From positions 1 through 64,000 of the forward strand of contig NZ_AUML01000031.1 in NCBI RefSeq assembly GCF_000430665.1: DNA of 64,000 nt, read 5' to 3'. Numbering within the stretch: position 1 is the first letter of the stretch; every line of letters starts with the position of its first letter. The DNA is from Aquimarina muelleri DSM 19832. GTDB taxonomy: Bacteria > Bacteroidota > Bacteroidia > Flavobacteriales > Flavobacteriaceae. The notes beneath the pieces were generated by a model. The model was not told the DNA's origin. It saw nothing but the letters and a program-made list of their open reading frames with translations, and did not search any database. Below are positions 45,207-55,057 of this stretch, piece by piece. Both the position numbers and the translations under genes were made by a program.

Positions 45207-45464
45207 TTAAATATTAACTGTGAATTTAGGTTTTACAAGTGAAATCTCATCAGACAGAGTTTCAATTTTAAAACCATTCTCACGGACTATTTTTATTATA
45301 GTATTATTGTCTAAAATCTTAACACCAGTATCTATCCTTAAAATACAATCACAGTCTTCTAGGTCAAAATTAACCCTGTAATTTGAAAACAAAGTTTTGA
45401 TTTGTTTCACTATCTGTTTTGCTTGTTGCCTCTTTTGTACGTTTGTTTTATATATTTCTATCAT
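45207..45464 (-). CDS. Small HMA-like/ferredoxin-fold protein, unknown
   Basis: An 85-aa protein (start chosen at 45464, although an earlier ATG at 45476 is possible). It reads IEIYKTNVQKRQQAKQIV, FDLEDCDCILRIDTGV and IIKIVRENGFKIETL, a beta-alpha-beta-beta-alpha-beta pattern with two Cys in the middle strand. I recall similar short proteins in flavobacteria without assigned function. It is 11 nt upstream of the WYL regulator and probably co-transcribed. Confidence 0.65.
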   Translation of the reverse strand: MIEIYKTNVQKRQQAKQIVKQIKTLFSNYRVNFDLEDCDCILRIDTGVKILDNNTIIKIVRENGFKIETLSDEISLVKPKFTVNI

Positions 45465-45534
45465 TTTTATAACCATTGCATTATTATTCTACAAAGAAAA
45501 CTACCAAGTGTGACAACCCTTTGACAGTTGACTT

Positions 45535-45924
45535 TTAATCAAGTGAATAATTTGTATTTTCTTTTCCTATTATAAAAACACTACCTGCTGGATCCATAAT
45601 CCAATGATTTTCTTCAGGTATTTGCTCTAACTCATCACAAGTATTAATTCCATTTGATTTCAAATATTCTGTTGCTTTCTCAACATCTGGTGTTTTAAGC
45701 TCTAGCCATGTTTCTGAATGCGTGTAATTGTCCACACAGTCCAACCAAATTATATTATTCCCAAATTTAACTTCGTAAGTTTTTGAAACCGTAGGGTTTT
45801 TAATTGCTTTTTCAGTCACTTCCAATTTCAATATATTTCTATAAAAACTGACGGTCTGCTGATACTTTGATTTAGGGATTTTGATGGCGATATTAATTCC
45901 TCCTGTAAATTTGATGTCATTCAT
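45535..45924 (-). CDS. VOC/glyoxalase superfamily protein
   Basis: A 129-aa protein with the VOC pattern: INIAIKPxxKYQQTVSFYRNILKLEV, then WLELKTPDVEKATEYLKSNGI and HWIMDPAGSVFIIGKE. A single domain suggests a dimer with two metal sites, but the metal ligands are not clear. Substrate unknown. Confidence 0.82.
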   Translation of the reverse strand: MNDIKFTGGINIAIKIPKSKYQQTVSFYRNILKLEVTEKAIKNPTVSKTYEVKFGNNIIWLDCVDNYTHSETWLELKTPDVEKATEYLKSNGINTCDELEQIPEENHWIMDPAGSVFIIGKENTNYSLD

Positions 45925-45974
45925 TTGCGTATTATTTCTTTTGCTATAATTAGTCTGCAGTTTATTTCAATTTT

Positions 45975-46466
45975 TTATTTTAATTTCCATTTTCTGACTA
46001 TTTCCGAATTGAAGCCATCTTTATCTTTCGGATTAGGTAGACCTTTTTCAGTAGTTATTAAATCATATAGACTTTTCTTGATATAGTTGCTCCAAGCATC
46101 TTCGCATATTTGATAACACTCATATTCAGGCACAAGTCCTTTATGTGTGAATTTGACTTTGGTTTGGCTATCGTTTGTTGAAATCTCAAAAGCCAATTGC
46201 GTATTGATCCATTCGCTTTTATCTTTTGTAAAGCTAAACTGATTATCTATAATATGATAAACCAATTTTCTATTAGGAACCATTTCTATAAGTTTGATTT
46301 TGCATAAATGAACATCCTTATAATGATAGAAAAATTCTTCATTGAGTTGGTTTGTTTTACCTTCTATGTCCTCTGACCACCATCCTTTAAAATTTTGGAT
46401 GGCTTTGAATACTATCTCCGGTGATTGCTCGACTAAAATTGTAGCCGAATAATTTTGATTGTCCAT
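45975..46466 (-). CDS. SRPBCC/AHSA1-like protein
   Basis: A 163-aa START/SRPBCC fold protein (ILVEQSPEIVFKAIQNFKGWWSEDIEG at the start, FTHKGLVPEYECYQICEDAWSNYIKKSLYDLI at the end, typical of AHSA1-like). It lies 7 nt after the ArsR-type gene in one operon with a second SRPBCC gene. It likely binds a hydrophobic ligand. Confidence 0.86.
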   Translation of the reverse strand: MDNQNYSATILVEQSPEIVFKAIQNFKGWWSEDIEGKTNQLNEEFFYHYKDVHLCKIKLIEMVPNRKLVYHIIDNQFSFTKDKSEWINTQLAFEISTNDSQTKVKFTHKGLVPEYECYQICEDAWSNYIKKSLYDLITTEKGLPNPKDKDGFNSEIVRKWKLK

Positions 46467-46473
46467 AATTTCC

Positions 46474-46791
46474 TCATTTTTTATTTTTTAATACAATTTC
46501 TAAGTTTTTTAGTTTACTATTCCAAAATTTATCAAAGTAGTTTAGCCAAGTTTTGAGCTCATTAAACCCTTCTTGATTTAAAAAGCAATGTCGTTCCCTG
46601 CCTATTTCTTGAATAGAGATAAAACCTGCCATCTCCAATATTTTAATATGCTTTGACACCGCTGGTCTGCTCATTTCGAAATTTTCTGCTAATGAATTAA
46701 TATTCTGTGTGTCTTTGACAAGCATTCCTAATATCTGTCTTCGACTTGGATCTGCAATTGCTTGAAAGGCATCAAGAGTTGGTATTGACAT
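46474..46791 (-). CDS. ArsR-family winged-helix repressor
   Basis: A 105-aa regulator: LDAFQAIADPSRRQILGML, NINSLAENFEMSRPAVSKHIKILEMAGFISIQEIGRERHCFLNQEGF. No metal-binding cysteines are present, so this is the type that partners with SRPBCC proteins rather than a metal sensor. It starts 1 nt after the first SRPBCC gene ends, in the order SRPBCC-ArsR-SRPBCC. The palindromes upstream of the operon are the likely target. Confidence 0.93.
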   Translation of the reverse strand: MSIPTLDAFQAIADPSRRQILGMLVKDTQNINSLAENFEMSRPAVSKHIKILEMAGFISIQEIGRERHCFLNQEGFNELKTWLNYFDKFWNSKLKNLEIVLKNKK

Positions 46792-46792
46792 T

Positions 46793-47221
46793 TTATTCCG
46801 ATTTTATATGGTTGAACATTTTTTGAATATTTTTGTCCCAACCATCAAACATTGCGGTAAGGATTGAACCATTCTCTTCTTTAAATCCACTGTGAACAAG
46901 CCTTAATTCAGTTCCATTATCTTTGCTTTCCAAGGTCCACTCAACAATGGTATCAAATGTTACTTTATTTTTACTCGAGCCGCCCTTCCAGCTATAAACA
47001 AGTTTTTTAAGAGGAGTAATCTCTAAAACTTTACAATAAAAAATTCCATCAAGTGCCAAGCCTGGTACCGGATTTGTTGTAAACTTAAACTCATGTCCTA
47101 CAATTGGCTCAAAATCATTAGGCATTAGCCATTTTTCGATTAGCTCTGCTTTTGTCAAATATTCCCAAATAACTTCTACTGATTGGTTATAAAACCACTT
47201 GTGCTTAATTTCTGTTTTCAT
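46793..47221 (-). CDS. SRPBCC/AHSA1-like protein, first gene of ArsR operon
   Basis: A 142-aa SRPBCC protein (IKHKWFYNQSVEVIWEYLTKAELIEKWLMPNDFEP; WTLESKDNGTELRLVHSGF; GWDKNIQKMFNHI). It heads the three-gene operon. The ATG lies directly after a dual-palindrome promoter region, giving a leader of roughly 15-20 nt. Confidence 0.88.
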   Translation of the reverse strand: MKTEIKHKWFYNQSVEVIWEYLTKAELIEKWLMPNDFEPIVGHEFKFTTNPVPGLALDGIFYCKVLEITPLKKLVYSWKGGSSKNKVTFDTIVEWTLESKDNGTELRLVHSGFKEENGSILTAMFDGWDKNIQKMFNHIKSE

Positions 47222-47227
47222 AAATAA

Positions 47228-47277
47228 GTAACTTTAAGGTTACGCAAATTTATATGTAACTTTTAAGTTACGCAAAT
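47228..47277 (-). promoter_or_regulatory. Promoter with two GTAAC palindrome operators (ArsR operon)
   Basis: On the minus strand, TTTG (47276-47273), 20 nt, then TAAATTTG (47252-47245) form a good Bacteroidota promoter. GTAACTTTTAAGTTAC (47256-47271) fills the -33/-7 spacer with 7-bp perfect arms, and GTAACTTTAAGGTTAC (47228-47243) lies just past -7, with one mismatch. Both are followed by GCAAAT and the two are exactly 28 bp apart. This predicts tight autorepression by the ArsR protein. Confidence 0.78.
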
Positions 47278-47339
47278 ATTATAACTGTTTTTTATAGGCT
47301 AATTGAAATTCCTTTATGCATTGTTTTTAATTTTGTCCA

Positions 47340-47500
47340 AGATTTTTACAATAATTGGCACGTCAAGACCATTCTTTAAAATTTGCTTTGATATAATCAA
47401 TTGCTTCATCAGTACGATTATAGTTGGTGTTTTCCTGTTTAGCTTGTATTTTGAGTTTTATAGTGCAAAAGTATGTTGCTTTTGCAGGTGATAAAACCCG
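47340..47500 (-). pseudogene. Second decayed 5' fragment of the Ada/AraC-type gene with promoter
   Basis: The minus strand reads QAKQENTNYNRTDEAIDYIKANFKE and then WS-stop. It matches the start of the fragment at 39261 and lacks everything beyond about 25 residues. The promoter region (about 47460-47515, with TACTTTTG and the CGGGTTTTAT block) also matches the first copy. A start codon is not certain, since the frame enters through ATA. The two copies lie 8.2 kb apart in the same orientation. Confidence 0.78.
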
Positions 47501-48014
47501 ATTCTCGCTGAACATATAAATTTAGAAGATAATTTTAATTTACGTCAAAGTGTCTCTTTAGTCAGCAATAAGTATATCATTAAATGGGAAAAGAAAAGAA
47601 TAATTATAAAAGCCTTTAGGGCACAGTTCAAGGAAGTAAAAAATATAGAATTCTTCTTCTTTAGATGGACTACAACATTTAGTCTTTATCCAGTAAATAG
47701 TTTGGTGATTTAATTTTCCTGTAGTTGCATGCTATATTTCAAGCAGATATAGTCGTATTATCTATATCTATTTTCTTTATAAAATCCTATAATCAAATAA
47801 ATATACTATCAAAGTTAAATAACTCCATAGGATTTAGACTAATTTCAGAATTACAAAAAGTTGTTTAAGGTAAAACCATTTATAGTATGTGGTCTTATGC
47901 TTTTTGATAATTAATAAAAGCTTAATAATAACATTAACTTAAGATAATTAATAAAAGAGGCTATTCGTAAAGATGGATTTTACTTTTATACCCTGAAAAG
48001 AATACCCCCTAATT
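47501..48014. other. AT-rich region upstream of the surface-protein operon
   Basis: About 510 nt without an ORF. It includes the rest of the Ada-like upstream repeat (to about 47545) and must contain the promoter of the 16-kb operon that starts at 48015. No clear -33/-7 pair stands out. Confidence 0.45.
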
Positions 48015-51000
48015 ATGATCTTAAATATTCCAAAAATACTTTTACAGAAAAACATACCCTTATTCTTATTATTAATTTGTTTCTCTCATTTCATAGCTGA
48101 AAGTCACGAAAATTATAATGATTCAGATTCTTTAATATTGAAAAACTCTATTCAAAAAGGATTGTTAAAGAATAATAGTATCAAAATTAATGTTAATAAA
48201 TTGGAAAAAGAAGCCCATGTTTATAATAAAACACAAATATATTCCCCTGATTTCAGTTTTGGTAGCATAACAAAAGAATTTCCGCTATTTGTAGCGGCTG
48301 AAAATGCAAGAACTGAAGCCCAATCAGTATTTGAAAAAATTGAAAACTCAGAAAATTGGATCTCTTCATTTTCAGCGGATAACGGTTTGGTGTTACCTGT
48401 AGGAATAAAAGAAGTTGTAAATGAGGTAGAATATCAATTGGCCTTTGCAGAGGCTCAATTCGGCATGGAGACTATCTTTAAAATTTTTGCAAAAGTTGTA
48501 CTACCGCAATCTGATAAAGATGGAAAACCTATCGAATTATTTTTTGGAGCAAATAATATAAAGCTATCCAAGCAAGGAGGGCTTATAGGTAACGGCAGTG
48601 CCGCAGGAAATGCTAATCTTGTATTATTAGGAGATGTGCAAATCCCCTTTCATACAGAAAATTGGTCGTTAACCTTAAATGGTTCTGATAACTATACCAA
48701 TTTGAATCTGCAAAAAACATCTTATGTATCCATAGACTGTAAAGGTGTAACCGATATGAGTATTGATGGTGAGGTTTATATTTCAAGAAATTTATTAGAG
48801 CCTTTACAAAATAACGGAGAACCAGTATTAGATAATACCGAAAGAGTAAAGGCGTCTTTTACAGCAACAGCAACTTCTTGGAATGACCTGATTGTTAGTG
48901 TTGAATTGCCTCCTTTTTCTATTGCAAATCAAGCGGATAGATTTATGTTTACTAGTAATGAAGCTGTTTTTGATTTCAGCGATAGTAGAAATCCAGAGAA
49001 CATAAATTTCCCTCAATATTATAAGGATAGCGGTATATTACTACCAGACGAAAATACATGGAGAGGTATTTGTATAAAATCATTACAGGTTGGATTACCC
49101 AAGGTATTTAAAACACATCATAGTATCACTAGTAAAGATAGGGTATATTTCAAAGCTACGGATTTATTGATCGATAATTATGGTGTTTCAGGAGATTTCT
49201 CTGCAAAAGATGTAATTTCTATCGATGATGGAATTACATCAGCACCAATTGGATGGCCTATATCTGTGTCTGCTATCAATCTTGTATTACAAAATAATAG
49301 TATTATCAAGTCTAAATTTTCTGGCGGTATACGCCTTCCTATTTTTGACAAAATAGGTTCTTCATATAATGATGATAATGGGGTTTTAAAAGACGATAAA
49401 AACACATCTCTTTTGCAATATGAAGGAATGATTTCTGATGAGGAATACAGTACTGCGATAACAACATTAGAAGAAATAGGTGTCCCCGCTTTTTTGGCTA
49501 CAATAAAAATGAGAGCAGGATCTTATATAAAAATGCCTGTCGTAAACAATAATTTTAGACCAGAAACCAACTTTAATGGGATGATGACTACTATCATCTC
49601 TTCTTCAAAACAACGAGAAGCAGTAGACGGTGCCAAACATTCCTATACTACAGATGCAGGAGAAACAGAAGAAGGAACAAACACTATTCGATTTAAAGGG
49701 CTAACCTTTGAAGGCTTAAAAATGAAAACCAAAGACACTTTGTTTACTATTGATTATTTAGGATATACTGAGGGAGTATCTTTTAAAAAAGGAGGTTTTT
49801 CTGTTTCGTTAGACGCAATTACTTACAAAAATAATCCAGAAAAAAAAGAAGGTAGGATAGGATTTAACATAAGTCTTGGCCTTGAAAAAGAAAAAAATAT
49901 GCTCTTTCTAGCAACAACTAGGTTCGATATCATTTCAGAAACTAAAATCGAAAATAATACAATAAAATTGGTATATAAAGATTTTAAATGGTCAAAAATA
50001 GCATTCAATGCTAAATATGCTCTCTTGGGACTTAAAGGAATTTTAAGAATGACTTATGATGATCCTGTTTATGGTAATGCTTATGCTGGTGATGGAGAAT
50101 TTAAATTAGATTTTAGTAAAAGAGAAAAAAATAAGGATAAAGAAAACGGTGCTACTAATTTTTTTAGAGGAAAATTTAAAACGATTATGGCAGACGATAT
50201 GTCTTTTTATTATTTTGATGGTTCTGCCGAATTTCCAACAGGTTTTCCTATTGGTCCATCTGGATTTCATGTAAATGGTTTTGGTTTTGGTTATTTTGAT
50301 AATATGAACCGAAAAATGGATCCTAGCTCAGCCAGTGCAAAAGGTTCTCCCTCTGGATTTTCATATGCTCCTGCCGAAGGGCGATATGGATTTAAATGCA
50401 TGGTATTTGGTTATTTTGCAAATAGATCACTTTTTAGGCTTGGTGCTGGTCTTGAGTTTAATATTAATAAAAGTGGGGGATTAAATAGCTTGTCTTTTAT
50501 AGGACAAGCTAGAGGGTTAAATAAAATGAAAGATAGTGGCTTTCCCTTTAAAAATAAGCTTGTAAAACAATTAGCAAACTACGAAAAATTAGCAAAGCCT
50601 AAAAAACCAGTAAATAGTGAAAAAGATATCGAAGGGAGAATTAAAAGTGAGGTTAGAGACACTAGGTCATTGTCAGAAAGAGCCTCTCAAGAAGCGGCAG
50701 GCACCGATGTAACCGATTCGCAATCCTTGCCCGATGTAGATGGTGTAGACGCTTATTTATTTGGTCAATTTGATTTTGAGAATCAAGCAATTAGTATGCA
50801 TTTAGAGGTTTATGCCGATATAGCAAAAGGAATTATTATAGGTAGAGGTAAGGGGACCAAAGCAGGAGAAGGCATCTTACAAATAAATAAAGATACTTGG
50901 TATCTACACTTTGGGAATCCTATTAACCAAATGGGGCTTTCTACTGGATTTGGAGATTTTAGAATTGATTATGGAGGGTATGTCATGTTGGGCGAAAATC

Positions 51001-52958
51001 TTCCTAAAGCTACGCCTCCTCCTTATCGAGTAGCTACTATTTTAGGAGATAAGTTAGGAGTTTTAAAAAGCAAACGAAATAACCATAGTCTCTCTACGGG
51101 TACTGGAGCTGCTTTTGGTGCGGGATTAGAATTTGATACAGGTAATTTATTATTTGGACCGTTATATGCTCGTTTTACTGCAGGAATAGGATTTGATGTC
51201 TTACTAAAAAAGTACGATAATGTAATGACTTGTAACGGGATATCACCTATAGGAAGTAATGGGTTTTATGCCACAGGACAATTTTATACCTATATGCAAG
51301 GTGAACTAGGTATAGGAATTGATTTATTTGGAGGGTACAGAAGGTTTCCTATCATCAAAGGAGGGGGTGCTTTTCTAGGAAAGACAGGAGGTCCTAATCC
51401 TACCTGGTTTCAAGCTAGATTTGCCGCCAACTACAATTTATTAGGAGGCTTGATAAAGGGAAGAATTAATGAAGATATTACTATTGGAGACGTATGTAAT
51501 CCAGTTCCTGATAATGCATTAGGGGTAGAAATAATTTCAGATTTTAGTCCATCAAATAACGATTCGAATGTAGATGTGTTTACATCTCCACAGTTAGCTC
51601 TCACTATGGCGGCAAATACCCCTATCCAGATACCTGATGTAAATAAAGAAACTAAGACATATAAAATAGAAGTTAAAACATTTAGTATTACCGACAGTAA
51701 AGGAAAAAAAATAGACGGAAAACATAAGTGGAACCCTGAAAATGACAGAATCACCTTCGAATCTACTGATATTCTTCCTCCCAACCAGGAACTTACAGCA
51801 AAAGTAGAAGTTGTTTTTGAAGAAAAAATAGATGGGGTTTTTAGAACATTCAAAGTAAATGGAGAAGAGTTTATTGAAAAGAGAACTCATACGTTTACTA
51901 CAGGCGATGCTCCTAGCTATATTCCATTAAGTAACATACAATACTCATATCCAGTAATTAATCAAAAATTATTTTACCGTAATGAACACCCGACTGGATA
52001 TGTAAAACTAAAAAAAGGACAAGATTACTTATTTGAAAATGCACAATGGAAAACTCAGGTAAAATATACTGATTCCTTAAACAATACTAACAAAAAGACA
52101 AGTCTTCAATACCATAGTACCAATAACGAACTATCATACAATATCCCTAAGGTTGATAAGGAGAAAACCTATACTATAAAGATGGTGAGTACACCAATTA
52201 GAAGCACAAATAAAACTAAAGACACTTCTGATCATGATATTGCCCAAAATGATACAACTACCGGAAGCACTATTACTATTAAAAAAAATAAAGCAGAAAC
52301 TGTAATTAAGGATGGTGAAATTGAACGACTGAGCTATAGTTTTAGCTCTAGTAAGTATACTACTTTTAAAAACAAAATGAAATCAATTACTACTCACCAA
52401 AACTTTATTGGCAAGGTATATATTGATGCTATCTATTTGTCTTCGACTATAGCTTCTCACGATGAAGGATTCGATATTGTAGAATTAGAAGGGAGTACCT
52501 ATTCTGAGAATAAGCCACTTGTAGCTGTTAACGCAACACTAGAGGATGATTATTTTAAACAAGATATAGCTCCTATGCTATATACTAATTATCCTATAGC
52601 TGGTAAATATACCTTCAGACGTAATACGGCTTTGCTTGGTACAGCACCTTCAAAAGCAATTTCTGTACGAACCAATTATATAGCAAGCCTTAAAAAAGAT
52701 ACAGATACAGAGTGGCGTTTAAAAAGTTTTCCATATAAATATATGCTTCCAAAAGCATATAGAGATGATTTTGAGGATATCATGACCCATATCAGTGATG
52801 ATTATTACAAAGGTATTTTAACCTCAGGCGATGATGCCTTACAATTTCTTGATAATAGATTTGGATTTATGAGAGAGGGTACCTATCGCACACGCCTTAG
52901 TTATGTGCTGCCTGGCGGAATTAGAAAATCATATTCTTTATTTGATTTTAAATATTAA
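48015..52958 (+). CDS. Giant exported beta-rich protein with Ig-like segment (surface operon gene 1)
   Basis: A 1647-aa protein with a signal peptide (KNIPLFLLLICFSHFIAES). Residues about 95-850 are a long repeat-poor beta-rich region (SIDCKGVTDMSIDGEVYIS; IGWPISVSAINLVLQNNSIIKSKFSGGIRLP). About 855-910 is a charged helical linker. GLSTGFGDFRIDYGGYVMLGENLP (near 975-1000) is a motif I associate with giant TANFOR-type proteins. An SbsA-like Ig domain lies at about 1175-1300 (VFTSPQLALTMAANTPIQIP; THTFTTGDAP), with a helical end. No T9SS sorting tail is seen. Function unknown; location outer surface or periplasm. Confidence 0.75.
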   Translation: MILNIPKILLQKNIPLFLLLICFSHFIAESHENYNDSDSLILKNSIQKGLLKNNSIKINVNKLEKEAHVYNKTQIYSPDFSFGSITKEFPLFVAAENARTEAQSVFEKIENSENWISSFSADNGLVLPVGIKEVVNEVEYQLAFAEAQFGMETIFKIFAKVVLPQSDKDGKPIELFFGANNIKLSKQGGLIGNGSAAGNANLVLLGDVQIPFHTENWSLTLNGSDNYTNLNLQKTSYVSIDCKGVTDMSIDGEVYISRNLLEPLQNNGEPVLDNTERVKASFTATATSWNDLIVSVELPPFSIANQADRFMFTSNEAVFDFSDSRNPENINFPQYYKDSGILLPDENTWRGICIKSLQVGLPKVFKTHHSITSKDRVYFKATDLLIDNYGVSGDFSAKDVISIDDGITSAPIGWPISVSAINLVLQNNSIIKSKFSGGIRLPIFDKIGSSYNDDNGVLKDDKNTSLLQYEGMISDEEYSTAITTLEEIGVPAFLATIKMRAGSYIKMPVVNNNFRPETNFNGMMTTIISSSKQREAVDGAKHSYTTDAGETEEGTNTIRFKGLTFEGLKMKTKDTLFTIDYLGYTEGVSFKKGGFSVSLDAITYKNNPEKKEGRIGFNISLGLEKEKNMLFLATTRFDIISETKIENNTIKLVYKDFKWSKIAFNAKYALLGLKGILRMTYDDPVYGNAYAGDGEFKLDFSKREKNKDKENGATNFFRGKFKTIMADDMSFYYFDGSAEFPTGFPIGPSGFHVNGFGFGYFDNMNRKMDPSSASAKGSPSGFSYAPAEGRYGFKCMVFGYFANRSLFRLGAGLEFNINKSGGLNSLSFIGQARGLNKMKDSGFPFKNKLVKQLANYEKLAKPKKPVNSEKDIEGRIKSEVRDTRSLSERASQEAAGTDVTDSQSLPDVDGVDAYLFGQFDFENQAISMHLEVYADIAKGIIIGRGKGTKAGEGILQINKDTWYLHFGNPINQMGLSTGFGDFRIDYGGYVMLGENLPKATPPPYRVATILGDKLGVLKSKRNNHSLSTGTGAAFGAGLEFDTGNLLFGPLYARFTAGIGFDVLLKKYDNVMTCNGISPIGSNGFYATGQFYTYMQGELGIGIDLFGGYRRFPIIKGGGAFLGKTGGPNPTWFQARFAANYNLLGGLIKGRINEDITIGDVCNPVPDNALGVEIISDFSPSNNDSNVDVFTSPQLALTMAANTPIQIPDVNKETKTYKIEVKTFSITDSKGKKIDGKHKWNPENDRITFESTDILPPNQELTAKVEVVFEEKIDGVFRTFKVNGEEFIEKRTHTFTTGDAPSYIPLSNIQYSYPVINQKLFYRNEHPTGYVKLKKGQDYLFENAQWKTQVKYTDSLNNTNKKTSLQYHSTNNELSYNIPKVDKEKTYTIKMVSTPIRSTNKTKDTSDHDIAQNDTTTGSTITIKKNKAETVIKDGEIERLSYSFSSSKYTTFKNKMKSITTHQNFIGKVYIDAIYLSSTIASHDEGFDIVELEGSTYSENKPLVAVNATLEDDYFKQDIAPMLYTNYPIAGKYTFRRNTALLGTAPSKAISVRTNYIASLKKDTDTEWRLKSFPYKYMLPKAYRDDFEDIMTHISDDYYKGILTSGDDALQFLDNRFGFMREGTYRTRLSYVLPGGIRKSYSLFDFKY

Positions 52959-52974
52959 CTCAATGGTTTTTGAA

Positions 52975-55041
52975 ATGAAAAAAGTAATAATTTATATAGT
53001 GTTTATTTTCTTTTTAGGAATCCCAACACTACTATTCTCTCAAGAAGAGATTACTAGTAGTATAAAAGTACTATCTAGAAATAATGGAACATATGTTAAT
53101 CTGAGATGGGCACCTAATACTGCATCGGCATGGTTAAAATTAAATAAATCAGGCTATGAAATCGAGCGTATTACTATAAAGAAAAACAGAAAACTAATGC
53201 CTCCTTCTTATGAGAAAAAAATACTTGCAACCATAAAACCAAAACCACTAGAAGAATGGGAAACTATAGCTGATAAAAATGATTATGCACTAATGATTGC
53301 ACAGCTACTGTATGGTAAGAGTACAATTACAACAGCGACAAATCCAATAGCGAATATACTAGCTCTTAAGAAAGATATAGATCAAAAATATGGATATGTA
53401 GTATTGGCTGCAGATATGAATTTTGAAGCTGCTACAATGGCAGGTTTGGGATATACCGATACCGATGTCGAACAAAATACGGTATACTTATATCGTATCA
53501 AAAGCTTAGTGCCTAAATCAGAGATAGAAACAGGTTTAAAATTAGTAGATCTAGAAAAAAAAGATCGATTACCTGCTCCCATTGATTTGATTGCTTTGCC
53601 AGAAGATAAAAAAATCACACTTGCTTGGGATGGCGAAATCTTTAAATCTATATTCACTGCTTACCATATAGAAAAATCAGAAGACAGTATACACTTTAAA
53701 CGTACAGGAGGAGACATTCCTTTTATTAATTTTAATCAAGAAGGATCCTCAAACAAACAAATGATATATAATGATAGTATTGTAGAAAACTACAAACCGT
53801 ATTACTATCGTGTGGTCGGAGTATCTGCTTTTGGCGAAAAAAGCCCTCCATCAAAAATCATATCGGCAATAGGAATCAAAAAACTAACTGCTACCCCAAA
53901 GATTGTATCACATATAGTAGAATCTCCTGATGCTGTTATTTTGAACTGGGAATTTGACAAAGAAGCCGAAAAACAAATTAAAGAGTATACTATCGATTGG
54001 GCTCCCAAAGATGAAGGCCCGTATACCAGAATCAAGACTGCTATCCCTGTGCAAAATCGATCAACAAAAATTAAAAAGGTAGAAGCATCAAATTATTATA
54101 AAATAAATGCTATTGGTAAAAGCCATCAAAAAACAACTTCGCTTAGACATTTTGTGCAACCTGTTGATTCTATCCCTCCCAATCCACCAATAGGGCTTAT
54201 AGGCACTATCGATTCTCTGGGAATTGTACAATTATCTTGGCAAGCCAATATCGAAAAAGACATCCAGGGGTATATTGTATATAAAGCAAACCTAGATAAC
54301 GAGGCTGTTATACCTGCTACAACAGAGCTCATAACTGGGCATACGTTTACAGATACTGTAGAGATAAAATCATTAAACTCAAAAGTCTATTATCAACTTG
54401 TTGCTTTAGATAAACGATACAACATATCGGATCGTTCAGAAAAAATTGAGCTAACAAAACCAGATATTATCCCACCTATCCCACCTATATTTAAAGATTA
54501 TAAAGTTACAGATAAGGGAGTCTCATTATATTGGATCAACAGCAGTAGTCACGATGTAGCCGTACATCAATTATATAGAAAAAACCTTTCTAAAGAAAAA
54601 AACACTTGGCAGCAACTCTTCATGACCGATACGATTACTCAATACACAGATAATACAGTAGTATCTGGGGTACAGTATAAATATGCAATTTTTGCAGAAG
54701 ACAACGCCAAACTACAGTCAGAACCCTCGACACCACTTACTATTACTGCTAGGATGTCACACAGCACTACTAAGGTTATAAAAGGATTTAACGCTATTGC
54801 TGATCGAGAAATCAAGAATATAACAGTATCATGGCGTAAAATGCCTGATCAAGTAACAGAAATATTAGTTTATCGATCAAAAAATGAAGATCAACCTATG
54901 TTATGGAGGCAAATACCTCCTAGTATTAACAAATTAGTAGATACAAGGATAAATCCCGATAATACGTATACCTATACACTCAAAACCATCTTTGGTAAAG
55001 GAACAATATCTCAGGCTGAAACGGTACAAGTCATTTACTAG
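52975..55041 (+). CDS. Fibronectin type III-repeat exported protein (surface operon gene 2)
   Basis: A 688-aa protein with a signal peptide (MKKVIIYIVFIFFLGIPTLLFSQ). I use the ATG at 52975, 16 nt past the first gene, though 52963 is also possible. At least four FN3-like units follow (ITLAWDGEI, VILNWEFDKEAEKQIKEYTIDW, VQLSWQANIEKDIQGYIVYKA, VSLYWINSSSHDVAVHQLYRK), each with its W and Y-x-x-Y strands. No sorting tail is seen at the C-terminus (GKGTISQAETVQVIY). Likely a structural surface partner. Confidence 0.82.
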   Translation: MKKVIIYIVFIFFLGIPTLLFSQEEITSSIKVLSRNNGTYVNLRWAPNTASAWLKLNKSGYEIERITIKKNRKLMPPSYEKKILATIKPKPLEEWETIADKNDYALMIAQLLYGKSTITTATNPIANILALKKDIDQKYGYVVLAADMNFEAATMAGLGYTDTDVEQNTVYLYRIKSLVPKSEIETGLKLVDLEKKDRLPAPIDLIALPEDKKITLAWDGEIFKSIFTAYHIEKSEDSIHFKRTGGDIPFINFNQEGSSNKQMIYNDSIVENYKPYYYRVVGVSAFGEKSPPSKIISAIGIKKLTATPKIVSHIVESPDAVILNWEFDKEAEKQIKEYTIDWAPKDEGPYTRIKTAIPVQNRSTKIKKVEASNYYKINAIGKSHQKTTSLRHFVQPVDSIPPNPPIGLIGTIDSLGIVQLSWQANIEKDIQGYIVYKANLDNEAVIPATTELITGHTFTDTVEIKSLNSKVYYQLVALDKRYNISDRSEKIELTKPDIIPPIPPIFKDYKVTDKGVSLYWINSSSHDVAVHQLYRKNLSKEKNTWQQLFMTDTITQYTDNTVVSGVQYKYAIFAEDNAKLQSEPSTPLTITARMSHSTTKVIKGFNAIADREIKNITVSWRKMPDQVTEILVYRSKNEDQPMLWRQIPPSINKLVDTRINPDNTYTYTLKTIFGKGTISQAETVQVIY

Positions 55042-55057
55042 CAAATAACATACTATC

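Noticed and set aside
47303..47491. A 62-aa hydrophobic plus-strand ORF
   Set aside because: It is antisense to the second Ada-like remnant and its promoter, with no homology that I recognise.
52903..52974. Upstream extension of the fibronectin-III protein
   Set aside because: It overlaps the end of the 1647-aa gene and would bury the signal peptide, which starts at 52975.
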